This document shows positions 44,050 through 55,900 of a DNA stretch of 64,000 nucleotides, in pieces (position 1 is the first letter of the stretch; the number at the start of each line of letters is the position of its first letter). Source of the stretch: Cryptomeria japonica. Its lineage: Eukaryota > Streptophyta > Pinopsida > Cupressales > Cupressaceae. Under the pieces are notes generated by a model. That model had not been told where the DNA came from. It saw only the letters and a program-made list of their open reading frames with translations, and made no database searches. The translations under genes and the position numbers were made by a program. The stretch lies in assembly GCF_030272615.1 (NCBI RefSeq), contig NC_081406.1:232242396-232306395 (forward strand). The letters run 5' to 3'.

Positions 44050-46960
44050 TATAAAGGTATAAGGAACATTTTGAAAAAATATGGAAGTTTTATACCACCA
44101 TTTGGCTAGTGGTGGCCACTCCAACCACAGAGACTACTTATGTAGAGTGAAATGATGTAGATACTCTTCCACGAGCTTATTGATGACCTTAGTTTACCCA
44201 CTTGACTAAGGATGGTATGAAGTGCCATGAGGTAATAGACTACCTAAACAAGGGAATAAATTTGTCCAAAAGTTATTAGTAAAGATAGGATCAAAATTAT
44301 TGATACTTACTCTTGGGGTACTATGTAACTTTTGTATATTCTTCATAAATATTTTTTTTCACTATACTTATTGTAAAAGGATGGGATAATATAATTAAAT
44401 GAGCGTACTTGACGAGACAATCCCCTAGTTCCATGATGTCACTCTTATTTTTACATCTTAAAAGGCTTGTGATACAATTTGTGGAAACCTCTTACCATTG
44501 CTGGCTAGGAATAACTAAAAGTTGCAAAAATATAAGTGTCTTAATTGTCTCCCATTTATTTCCTTGATATGCCAAATGTTTTGCCATAAATTTTGAAACA
44601 TTGCCTTTCAACCCTTCCCAAAAGAAGTCTTGTTTGATTCAATGACATTTCTTCAAAAAACAAATAGTGATCCCTAATTGTAGAACAATGTATATCTTCA
44701 AGAATCTTATGTTTTAGAGTGGAATTTTTGCTTAGGTATAATCTCACTTGATACCACAAAGTCACCCTTCAAAAAAAACTTAATCGAACTAGTGAGATCA
44801 TTTTGCAACTATTAAATAAGGTTTCCTTGAACCAACATTATTTTGCCTCTCCATTTTGACTTCAACCCAATCTGCTTGTAAAATTAAAATGGTGCACAAT
44901 AATGTGTTATCTTGTTGGACATTATGTTATCATTGATGTCAAAGGAGTTAGTGAGAATTAGATGCAATTATACTTGATCTCACATGTTGAGCTGGTGCTC
45001 GAATCTTGTATAAGGGGATTGGTGTCTCCTTGAGTTTGGTGCTTGCAAATGCAATTAGGGATTGGTGTCTCCAATAGGTTGGTGCCTACTTCATATTGCA
45101 AGTTCTTTATTATATCTCTTATGAGGCTAGATTTGGATAGTTGATCCAAGCAACTATTCTCATCGTGGTTTTTCCATTCTGGGTTTCCACACAAATCCAA
45201 TGTTTAGTTGCATGAATATGTGTTTATATTGATCATTTGATAAGTTTCTTCATAGTTAAAGAAATACTAGTAAATGCTACTAATGATGATTTGGGTTTGA
45301 GGCTAGTTGTGATGCTTGGAGAAGTTATTAATGATGATTAATGTTGAATTAATTTGGAATTGACATATAATGATTCACCCCGCTCTCAATATATTTGTGT
45401 GCTTAACACATCTTTCTCATCCTTCTTAGCTAGTGCATCAACCATAATATTCTACTTCCCTTTCTTAAAGGAGATTCCAAAGTTATAACTCAATATCTTA
45501 GTGACCCATTTTTGTTGCTCTTCATATAATTGTTTTGGATTAAGGCAAACATAGGTTTTGAAGGGACCTGAAACCCTTTACAAAAGAAGATCCGTTTAGA
45601 CTTAACAAGACATTAAGTCAAAACCGATCACAACAACAAAACAACCCCATAGAAGACAAATACAATGTAATATCGATGGAGTAGAGAGAAAGCGAACCAA
45701 GGAAAGAGTTCCCAAAAACAAAGACATGGGTTTTAATAGTAGGCTCCCACAACCTGAACCAAAACTAGAGAAAGACCAGAAAATCCAGCCAAGGCAAAAA
45801 TTAAAGATAAAACCTTAAAGCCCAGCAAAAGAAAAAATGGGACCAAGTCCACAAAATGGGTTTTACCAATAAGCTCCCACAACCTGAAAGAAAAGCTACT
45901 AAAAACCAACAAGTAGCCAAAGATTAGAGAGAAGACCAAAGAAACTCCAGCCATAAACTCTTCATATAATTGTTGCTCTAAAAATTTTTTAGGTTATCAT
46001 GATTTGTCTTAACTTTGAAGTATTTACCCATTAGATATGTCCACTACCATTTCACGACATGGAGAATATTTAACATTTCTTTCTCATAAATGGGTTCGAG
46101 TTGATTCTTACCTAGGTTTGTTGATGACTTTCATAAGCAATGAGCCTACCTTCTTATATAAAAATCTCTCCTGTATAGAGTGGTACCCTTTAATTTGTCA
46201 AATATTGTATTAGCTAACTCATTCCAATGAAAACCATCCTTCTCCAACTTAGCTATGAGTAGTATTGTTGTGTGGGCATAATTCTTCACAAATTTTATGT
46301 ACTATCCATTGAATCTTATGAATCATCCCAAGTTCTTAATGGTTGTAGGAATAGGTCACTCTATCATAGTCTTGATTTTGTTAGGATTAACCTTTACTTC
46401 TCAATGAGATACTTTGTGACCTAGGTACTCCACCTTTTTGAGACTAAACACACACTTTAAAGATTTAGCTTAAAGTTGACCTATTATTTTTAATGCATGA
46501 TGTACAAAGTGCAAATGCTCTTCCCATGTTGTGATATAAATCAATATATCATTGAAGTACACTTATACAAACTTCTTTGAAATCAACTGAAAGAGGAAAT
46601 TCGTCAAACTTTGAAATGTAGATGGAACACTGGTAAGATCAAATGACATAACTAGAAACTCACAATAACCCTAATGATTTGTAAGTGTTTCTTTTGATAA
46701 TATATTTCTCCTTTATTTTGAATTGATGATAAATTGATCTAAGATCAAGCTGTGTGTAAAACATAGCTCAATTAATTTAATGAAGTGTCAATTTGTAGAA
46801 TATGGAACTTATATTTGATGGTGTGCTCATTGATCTTCCTATAGTCTAGACACATGTGCTAAGTGTAATAAGCACTTTGGTAATCCCTAATGGTACTTGC
46901 CTCTAACACCTCTTGAACTATCTTCTTAATATCACTTTTTTGTTTATATGAGTACCCATA
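44050..46960 (-). pseudogene. Ty3/Gypsy relic C (RT, RNase H, integrase traces)
   Basis: Strongly decayed minus-strand pol. The RT palm near 46690-46540 shows YCEFLVMSFDLTSVPSTFQS and, where FxDDILIY is expected, YFNDILIYI, so a catalytic Asp is Asn. Then CVFSLKKVEYLGHKVS appears near 46440. RNase H near 46000-45430 shows FLEQQL, YEEQQKWVTKILSYNFGISF and a VDALAKK end. The integrase entry near 44765-44560 shows NSTLKHKILEDIH. Many stops are present. A 423-bp insertion interrupts RNase H at 45535-45957. No LTRs were found. Confidence 0.75.
45535..45957 (-). mobile_element. Short LINE-type insertion with 17-bp TSD
   Basis: Perfect 17-bp copies of CTCTTCATATAATTGTT (45518-45534 and 45958-45974) flank 423 bp that split the RNase H frame of relic C between EQQL and YEEQQ. 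On the minus strand the insert starts TTTATGGCTGGAGTTTC and ends CCTTAATCCAAAA. A target duplication of this length and an A-ending tail fit target-primed reverse transcription of a 5'-truncated LINE or a SINE. Inside, CAGGTTGTGGGAGC occurs twice. Confidence 0.8.
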
Positions 46961-47639
46961 ACATATAACTTAGGGTGGTTGGATCCCTACTAGTAGTTGA
47001 ATGACATATTCCAATTCCCTTCAGGAGGTTTTTCTTTAGGTATGTCTCTAGAAACCTCTTAAGTGAAAATCAGCACCTACTTGCAAATCTAGATAGGTTG
47101 GAGCATTTTATTGATAGATGGAGCATTTTATTGATAGATTGCCAATAATAATAATAGCTTGTAAATCTAGATAGGTCAGAATAATTAAAGAAGTTCTCAC
47201 CATAATTAATAGTAAATCTATTCATGGTTATATTAATTGAGAGCGAGGATATCCCCAATGGAAAAAATATTGGGAACAAATAATGAGAAATTTTGAGGAA
47301 AGGAATGAAAGACATTAGATCCTTCATAATTTTGCTAAATTTCTTTAGGAACATATTGGAGACACTTTCTTTTGTTCCTCTTCAAAAAAGGATCATTGCA
47401 TTTGGACCCATATTCATTCAAGAATCTCTCTGTGGGATTATCTTATGCATTATAGGATCAATAAGATCAAATTCCTAACATTAATTGGAGCTTGATCTAG
47501 AACCCACACTTGATTCTTAAGATTAACTACTTTTGGTGGATAATGGCACATAAAAAGACAATATATAGAAAAGAGGTTTCCAATTCATAAATAGATGCAG
47601 TCATGTTACCATGCCAAGGAAACTTATTGATCATCTAAT
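46961..47639. other. AT-rich DNA, no gene seen
   Basis: It contains a local duplication (TTGGAGCATTTTATTGATAGAT at about 47098 and 47120; AAATCTAGATAGGT at 47086 and 47165) and chance ORFs only. It may belong to the upstream part of Gypsy relic C. Confidence 0.35.
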
Positions 47640-48470
47640 GCTTCATTGCTCCTACTCAGAGAAGTTTGGTCTAATAGTCTCCAATCCATCCTCTATCATT
47701 TGAATTTCTATGATTCAATAATAGATTTCATGACTAGCTATTATAATTAGCCTCCTTTCTCCCATAATATCATTATGGATTTGTAGAAACAAATTCCTCT
47801 CTTTTTGGCTTATGGCCTATGGAAAGAAACAAACTATTACATATTTAGGGATCAAAAGAAGAATAGAAAGGAGCTTTTTTTTATGTACTCTTCAGAGCAT
47901 TAACAAGAATATAATCTCAAGACAATATGGCTACTCTACAAACTTGATATCCTACAAATATTTAAGAATCAATCAAAATTGGGGAATCATCCATGATCTT
48001 TTCAAGATCAACTGGATAAAAATTATTGAAAGAAAAAGTTCCATATGGACAACCCTAGAGATATGATAGATTAAACTAATTTTTTATGGTTTTTCTATAG
48101 GGAAAACCTAGAGAGGCAACTTAAAGAGGTTTTATAAGATGTGTCAAAGGAAAGTTTTTTGGTGGTTTTGCTAAGAACTTTGGCAAGAACTCCAATAATG
48201 TTGCTAAAGTAATGATGGTTTGGTGGGACATTAGAAGAATTAAATATGGGAGACATACCAAAATTGAAATAGAGGGAGACATAAACTTGATCATTCAAAT
48301 ACTAGATGGGAAAGTTTGATCTCCTGTAGAATAAGAGACATAATGGAAGATAACATATTTATGCTAAGGAGATTCAACCAAGTCAAAATACAACATGTTT
48401 ACCATGAAGGAAAATCGGTTGCTACTGCAATGTGTATTTGGGGCTTAAATTACATGGATTAGACCTGTTG
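47640..48470 (+). pseudogene. LINE relic (RT tail and RNase H domain)
   Basis: The plus-strand frames, broken by stops, show a plant LINE C-terminal layout. A Trp-rich region (NQNWGIIHDLF, about 47970) comes first. The RNase H-like part follows with VMMVWWDIRR, KIEIEGDINLII (EGD with the catalytic Asp), then DIMEDNIFMLRRFNQVKI and HVYHEGKSVATAMCIWGLNY (the usual HV-REGN-AD-LA-G end). It follows the Gypsy relic in opposite orientation. The endonuclease and the RT catalytic core were not seen. Non-functional. Confidence 0.65.
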
Positions 48471-48486
48471 ATCTTTTGTGAATCTC

Positions 48487-48515
48487 TCCCCCCCCTCCCC
48501 CCCCCCTCCACCCCA
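48487..48515. repeat. C-rich tract
   Basis: Runs of C interrupted by T and A follow the LINE relic, perhaps part of its 3' tail region. A similar but purer C tract lies at 58937-58958. Confidence 0.6.
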
Positions 48516-49429
48516 AAATAAAGAAATTATTTCAGGTGAAAGGCTGCAAGCTATTAATTTTGAAAAGAAAAATTAACAAACTGACTTTAAGGTTTAAGGC
48601 CCAGAATGAAAGTACTAAGGAGGAGATATAAGAATGGTGAAGAGCTGTTGGGTGGCTCTTGTTGGAAATACATGTTGTCATTAATGCCAAACTGATGTTT
48701 GACATTACATATTGTCCCTAATGATATTTGGGGAGTTGTTTCTATGGTCATTAATGTTGTTGATTTTACTATTGCTAATGTTGTTGATGTTGCTAATAGG
48801 TGGTTATATGTAGAGTTTGTATGCAATACTGAAGGTTGATAGTTGTAGTTTATTTGGGTTATGAATACACTCTATTTGAGATATTCTATTGCTATCAGTG
48901 AAGCTAATGTGATGTTATAATGAAGATATATTTTGGATGAATACTGATGATGATAGTTGAGGATGCGTTCTCACTGGTCGCGAAACTCTGTCTAGCCAAT
49001 GGTGTTTTTGGAAGCTTTTGCAATATAATGAGTTTTGATATGCAAGAAAGATTATTTAATGTATTCTTGGAAGAATGCCCTACATTCCCGTACTATTGAG
49101 AATTTGGTCTTGTGAATTTGGACTTAATGTTTATGCTTTGTGAACATGGCACTGCTATCTTTCCAAGTTCCTATTGTTGTAGCTGAAGTGGTTGTGATGG
49201 TTGTTTGCTGATAGTTTGGCTATTTGTTATAAGTGATTTGACTGTTTAGGAAATGCTCTGCATTCTTCCACATTGATTGTTCAAGTGCTACAACTTGGAG
49301 GACATATGTCTATTGCAAATGTGTTGTTGATGGTTGTCATTAATGGTTGTCATTGATGTCAACATATTGTTCTGAGATTGGCCTCTTATGTTGGTGATCC
49401 AAAAGATGTGTTCTTGAAATCTTTGGTAA
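48516..49429. other. TG-rich intergenic DNA, no gene seen
   Basis: Low-complexity T/G-rich sequence with repeated TTGTTGATGTTG-like words. It continues after the retroelement at 58089, which inserted here at GGTAA. No coding motif was recognised. Confidence 0.4.
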
Positions 49430-51074
49430 TGTGTGGGGGAAAAAGTGACACTAAGCAAACATGCCCTAATCTCACTTTCAATCACACACTTGTGGAATAC
49501 GAAAGAGCCTAGAGGTATCACACAATTGGCTACTTCTTTTTGTGGAAGAGAGAGCCACGGGCTACCTATTAGTATTTCTATTCCTTTGTTGCAAATGATA
49601 GATAAAATGATGCAAGTTCAATCCCAAACCCCAAAGTGCAAGTATGAACTAATAACAAGATTTGCAGAATTGAACTTAAATAATGGAAAGTTGTAAACAC
49701 AAGGACAAGGAAAGAATGCAAATGCGTACCCGGTGTTAAAATTTGAGTGAAAATGTTCGGGATGGGGGCGCGGGCGCCACTGTCCTGATTCTGCCCCTGA
49801 AACTGCTCCGGAAACTACTGTTTTGCACTCTGGAAAAGCTGTCAAAAATGCTGAAAATGCTGTTTGTCAGGAGGACCAGGGCGCCCAGCGCCCCTGTCCA
49901 GGGAGGACCAGGGCGCCCCACGCCCCTGTCCTGATCTTCTGCTCCGAAACTTGGTGTGAAGTTCGGTCTCAATCTGCTTCTCCCGGATCTGCAACCTGCG
50001 GCGTTGTCCGAGTCCCGAAACCTCCACTTATATCTGAAAAGGGTATGGTGGGCGGCTATATAGGGTTTTGCCTTAGTCAAACCCCCGCTTTGGTGATTTC
50101 CACCTCTACGAATAGCCAAGTTGTATTGTAAAAGTAATGTGTGTGCAGACCTTGTGTGTGTGCAAGATCCTAAAATGAAAGTAAGCAAGCTAGAGCAACC
50201 TAGAAAGTAAACCCTAATTGCTTGTAAATGATAATGTAAATGCTCCAAATCAAGATACAAAGTGATCTAAAGCATGAATACAAATGATATAATGAGGCTT
50301 ATGCAAAGACATGAAAACAACATGAAATCATACCCAACCCCAAGGGAGGGGTACAAGCCAATCTTCAGTCGGTGATCCCCTATTGCTTTTCAATGTCTTC
50401 AAAGACCTAAATGGATGAATGAAATTGATGAATGCTTGATGGATGGATGTTGAATGTTGTTGAAGTCTTCAAAGATCTGCTCTTTCGCTGCATATCAGGT
50501 CCTTGAAACCAATATTCGGCTCCTTTCAAATGAAGAAAGAGAGCTCTTATGTATGAAACCCTAGGTCTTAATTTCAACTTTTGGCCGACCTAGAGATTGA
50601 ATATCCCGCCAATTTCTTGGGGTTAAGCTTTATTTTATGATTGGATCGTGCCCCTAAAATTTCAGGAAAAATGTCCGGGACCATGTGCACGCCGGGCGCC
50701 ATGGTCCCGACAACTTTTCACCAAATTTTCAGGGCCGTCGGATATGATGATTTTAGAGCGAATCCCAAAGTTACAGCTGATTTCGAGATGTTTTGACCCC
50801 CGAAATCAAGCCCCCAAGTTCAAAATAGGACCTAATTAGGGTTTTTGATTAAATGATGTATTGGAGGAATAAAATGAAAAGGGGCACACTTTAATGAAAG
50901 GGCCCAACTTTATGATGTGGAAGATGATGAAATAGAACCTTAGACCTAATTAATTTAATTAATTAAGTGCTAAAGGGGAAATGCAATGCAAAATGCAAAA
51001 TGCGCCAAGGCGGGTGCTAAACTAGGTGTGAAATTGTACCACCCTAGCAAGTGCGTACAATTTACGACGCTACA
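49430..51074 (-). repeat. 3' LTR of the 8.65-kb element
   Basis: In minus orientation it starts TGTAGCGTCGTAAATTG and ends TTTTTCCCCCACACA. It holds two GGACCAGGGCG..CGCCCCTGTCC palindromes (49873-49941), a GGGACCATG..CATGGTCCC pair (50678-50716) and a minus-strand TATA-like CCTATATAGCC (about 50052-50062). ORFs of up to 174 codons in it recur in the other LTR and carry no domain. Confidence 0.92.
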
Positions 51075-51092
51075 TTTAGCCCCCACTTTAGC
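51075..51092 (-). other. Polypurine tract of the 8.65-kb element
   Basis: Minus strand: GCTAAAGTGGGGGCTAAA, ending immediately before the LTR start TGTAGCG; the expected primer for plus-strand DNA synthesis. Confidence 0.75.
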
Positions 51093-52907
51093 GGTCATAT
51101 GAACACTACGTGCATATGCAAGCTAAAGTACCGAAAAGTAAACATTATTTGAAAAAGGATATATCCATAAGTTGTCGAACGAAGCCCCCAGCGGTATCTG
51201 CAGTACACAGTTAGGAACCGCACCCTACAAAACACACGTTAGATCACAAAATCACCTAATGCTTACTAAGGAAGGTGATGAAAATTCAAGGGTAGCTATA
51301 TGCCCCCCCTGTTTCGGCTTGCTAATTTTAGTGAGTTGAAACAGGGTATCATGTTTACCACTTCGAATTGTTAAAGAAGATTGATGACAAATGCTCACAA
51401 GAAGATTTGATATGAGATCAAAAACTAATGGAGAATCATTTGGTAAGAAAGAGGACTAAATCTCAATTCCAACACAAAGAGTGTGAGGATTTGAGAGTTC
51501 TCTAACACAAGATGAAGGATGTGAATGGAAACAAAATGCAAAGAGAAGAAAAGAAAGGAAAAAAGCATGAATACACACATTGGTGATCCATGAGAAGAAT
51601 AGTGAGAGAGAAAACATGGACTTCTCGCCCCTAGATGTTGTCTAGGTGATCCATGGGACAAAGGACATGGAAAACTAGCCCCTAGAGTCTGTCTAGGTGA
51701 TCCATGTAAGGGAGGAGAGTGAGAAAGTCTAGCCTTATGCCGCTAGTTCCACTCAACCTCGTGCATGTGTGTGTAAGTGAGGTTAGAAGCACCTCATAGG
51801 AGTCTATGCCCGAGTATGCTACAACCTGTATATGTATAGTACAAAAGCGTGACATCTCGCTCTAAGAGTCTATGCTCTGGTTCCGAGAATAATCACCTTG
51901 CATAAAAGAAAAATGGAGACATCTCGCTCTAAGAGTCTGTGCTCTGGTTCCAAGAATGACCCATTGCTCAAAAAAGTGTAATGTTTATGTCATAAGCAAA
52001 GTAGAACAAGGATACCTACCTTCATCACAAAAGAAGATACCCCAAAAATGCAACAATGTCATAGATCCAAGCAAGGGAGTTTTTTACTCTTTAAGCAAGG
52101 ATAAGATAGTTGAAAAAGGGATATCTTGTAGTATGTGTAAAGGAGATCCTTAGAGGAGAAGAGATCTTTGTACAAAAGACACCTATCCCCGAGAGGAATT
52201 GTCTTAGACAAATATAGCATCTTCTAGAATAAGACAAAGAAGAGAATAAGAATGCAATACTTCCTTCTTTTGCGAGGTGAAAGTGATTCTTAATGAAGGA
52301 TGACGCTCTTTTCAACCCAATCGGGAGAGTGAATCCATTATGGATGTATTTTACCAAGTGCAAAAGAGGTTGTAGTCAAGGACTTATACCTCTTGTAAGA
52401 GAGAATCCTTGAACAAACAACAACAAATGCATACAAGGAATAACATCAAGTAATAAAGTTCACACCATCCACGAAATAGGAAAAAGTGGATCCTTAGATA
52501 AAAATAAGGAAAGATCATTGCTTCCCAAGGATAAGGACAATGAGAAGGACTTACACAATCTTCTAGGGAGAGATTTAGAAATAAGAAAAATGTACTACAT
52601 ACTCTCATGAGTTCATGCAAGAAAGACATTAGTGTATGTAAAATGCTCCTCACAAGAAGTGGGTAAGGTAAGAAAGAGAATACACATCTTCTCCCATATC
52701 TAGGAAAAGAGGATTCTAAAGAAAACATGATCAATATTTCCACATTATTACCCCATAGGAACAAGGGATAACATAGAAAAATTAGGCTATTATGTTGCTT
52801 CAAAAATATGATTGCACTTGAAATTGTACCATCATGAATGACAATGAGCCCCCAGTAAATGAGCTACCAATGTCACATAATGATGAGCAACATAATAGCC
52901 ATTAATG
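51093..52907 (-). other. Non-coding 3' internal region of the element
   Basis: Between ORF and polypurine tract no RT, RNase H or integrase motif is visible. It includes repeated blocks: CATCTCGCTCTAAGAGTCTRTGCTCTGGTTCC twice (about 51861 and 51920) and GTCTAGGTGATCCATG twice (51640 and 51690). The ORFs (for example 52384-52803) have no recognised motif. Confidence 0.6.
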
Positions 52908-55900
52908 TTATTTAAAGACATGATAGATTGAATGAGGTATTTGAATATGACATGTTAAATGCTCAACTATAAGTGAGATCAAAAACATGTATAAAATGAT
53001 AAAAATTGAAGAAGAAAAGTCACAAGAAATCTTAGAAGAGGGATGAGTGTAATTTATTAGAGCCTTATCCCTGGAGGAAAGGACTTTATGATGAATAGGA
53101 GATAAAGATTCATAAGTGGATTTAGAAATTTGAGGGGAGTCATAAAGAGATTTGTTCATCACCAAGATTTCCTTATGAGGGGAATGAGAGTTGATAGAAG
53201 TAGAAGATGATTTAGTTGAAGTGAGATCATCATCACTACTAAATATAGCATTCACATTGAGAGATGGTCTTTTAGATGCTTTGGTGGGCTTAGAAAGATT
53301 ATATCCAAGTCCAAATGAATATTCATGCATGTTATGTTCTAAAGGAACTTTAATTCCTTGTTCATTTGCGCCACAACCTTTTCCACTATAGCCACTCTTA
53401 GCCAAAATGTGAAAACCACGACCATAACGATTAGCCATTTCAGAAAGAAAAGGTGGTTTTTCATAAGACAAAGAATCAAATTCTTCAGAATTAGAGGTGT
53501 GAGGAGAAGAAGTTTGAGTAGAGGCCACGAAATTATTGCTCATAGGTTCAGGTAAGACTGATTGATCTCTAGTTTCTTCCTTCTTTTTAACTTTAAGCTC
53601 TCTAGGAGGAACCCTATACTCACCTACAAAGGTGGGATTGAAATCAAGGGATCCCCAATCGTCTTCTACGAGAACCTTCTCAGGATAAAAAGCCTTTTCA
53701 TGTGTAGATTCAAGTTGAGAAGAATCTTCTTCAGGAACTTCAGACTCATCCAAAGAATTTTGATTATCAGAGGGTAATGATTCATCCATAGGTATCTTGT
53801 TTAACAAGTCATCACTCGAAGAGGAAGGCTTAGAAGAACTCCCTTTGGAAGTAGATGTTTGCAAACAAGCTTGAAAATTAGTATCACCTATCAAGGTATA
53901 TGTCTTATTATTATAAATAAATTTAACTTGTCTATGCAATGTAGAGGGGACAACTTGCATACTGTGAATCCAAGGTCTCCCTAATAACAAATTGTATGTT
54001 AGATTTCCCGACATAACATGGATAGGAGTAGGCAAAGTAACAGGTCCCACTGTGATGGGTAAGGTGATAATACCTAATGAAGACTTAGCCACATTATCAA
54101 AGCCTCGAATGGGACGAGAGTCAGGCTCAATAAGGGATGTATCCACATTCATCTTATGCAATAGATTAATGCTACACACATTAAGGCCAGAACCATTATC
54201 TACCAGTGTTCGTCTTATAGCAGTGTCATTTATGATAACCACAATCATCAAGGGATCATATTGATGTTGAATTTCACTAGTAGGCAACTCATCTTGAGTA
54301 AACACAATTTGAGCTTTAGGATTCATCACAGAGTTAACCAAAGACACTATATTACTAGATGTATTAGGTGGAGGAACATTCAAATCTTTCAAGGCATCTT
54401 GTAACATTCCATGATGAGCGGAAGAAGTTTGAACTAAATCCCAAATAGAAATCTTAGCCGGAGTAGTTTTAAGTTGTTCTATGAGATCATAGTCCTTACC
54501 AAGAACTTGTGAAATACGAGGAGCTTGAGGAAGAATAGGTTGGGAAGGAGGAAGTGAAGTTGGGATAACTGGAGGAGGATTAGGTTGCCTATTATTTCTA
54601 GTATGATAAGTATGGGCAACCGCATGATAAATCTCTCTAGTTAATTGCTTAGCATACTCATAAGGGCTCTTAGTAGAATAACCTCCTTGCACAGTAATAA
54701 TAGGTTTGTTAGGAGTGAAAAAAGAATCATTAGCATAACCACCTTGAACCACTAAGATAGGCTTATTTAAAGGTTGAGAATTTTGAGAAGGACAAGCACC
54801 TTGGACAGTGAAGAGAGGTTTGTTAGGTGTTTCATTCACATGTATCAAATTGATTGAGGATGGTTTAGAGGAGTGAACAAAAGTGTTGGAAGAATTATTG
54901 ATAGTCTTCTCTTGCACTAAAATCTCATCATGGATTAAATCAATTTCAGGAGAGAGACAAGGGGTAGGCATTGATGTTCTAGTAGGCAGAGTAATACTAG
55001 GAAAGGTCATATCATCCTCTATCATCAAAGGATCTACATGGTGAATAAACTCTCTAGGAGAAGGATCAACATTACTCTCTAAAGTCTCACTTTTGAGAGG
55101 GAGATCTTTGAAAGAGATGTTAACCATCTTGCTTTGAACTAGGGTTTCCTTATGAGTAGAACCAAGTTGAGGAGAGGGAGAATAATTGAGATTCAAGGAA
55201 GGTGAGAAACTATCAAGGGAGTTTTCAATCTTGATTTCATCCCCTTTGGCTAGGGTTCTCTCATGGGGAAGAGAATAATCTACACCTTCTTCTAATGGTT
55301 CATCCCAAATAGTGAGGTTGTTGAAAGGAATGTTTGAAGTATTGTCAATTTCGGGAGAGGAGATAACATTGTTTATTAATTCCTCATTCTTAGGAGAGAG
55401 AGCATCAATAGATGTGTTAAACTCATCCTCTTTCCTCAAAATATGTTCAATATGATCTTTAGGGGAGAGAGAATTAAGGAAATTGCTTATTATTTCATCT
55501 TCTTTCTCTAAGGGATGCTTATGGGTAAGACAAACTTTAGGAGAAGGGTAAGCATTTATCATTAATTCATCATCTCTAGTGGGAATTTTGTTGGAAAAGG
55601 AAATGCCATCACTAGGAAATGTAGGGATAATGTCATCTTCTTGCACAAAAGGATCCTCATGAAGGGAGCGTTTTTTAGGAGGAACATGAACATATTTCTC
55701 CAAAGATTCATGCTTAGGAAGGAGATCTTTGAAAGAAGTGTTCATAACCTCTTGTTGCACTAACATGCCTCCATTGGAAGGACCAACTTTAGGAGAAAAT
55801 AAGTCAATGTCCATCAATTCCTTTTCACTTAGAGAGGCATCATGTAGGGAAGGTGAAGTAACATTAAGAAAGGTGTTTATGATATCATTCTCTTCCTCTA

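Noticed and set aside
49736-50260. 174-codon ORF on the minus strand
   Set aside because: It lies inside an LTR and its counterpart at 56766-57128 is shorter; no domain and stops differ between the two LTRs.
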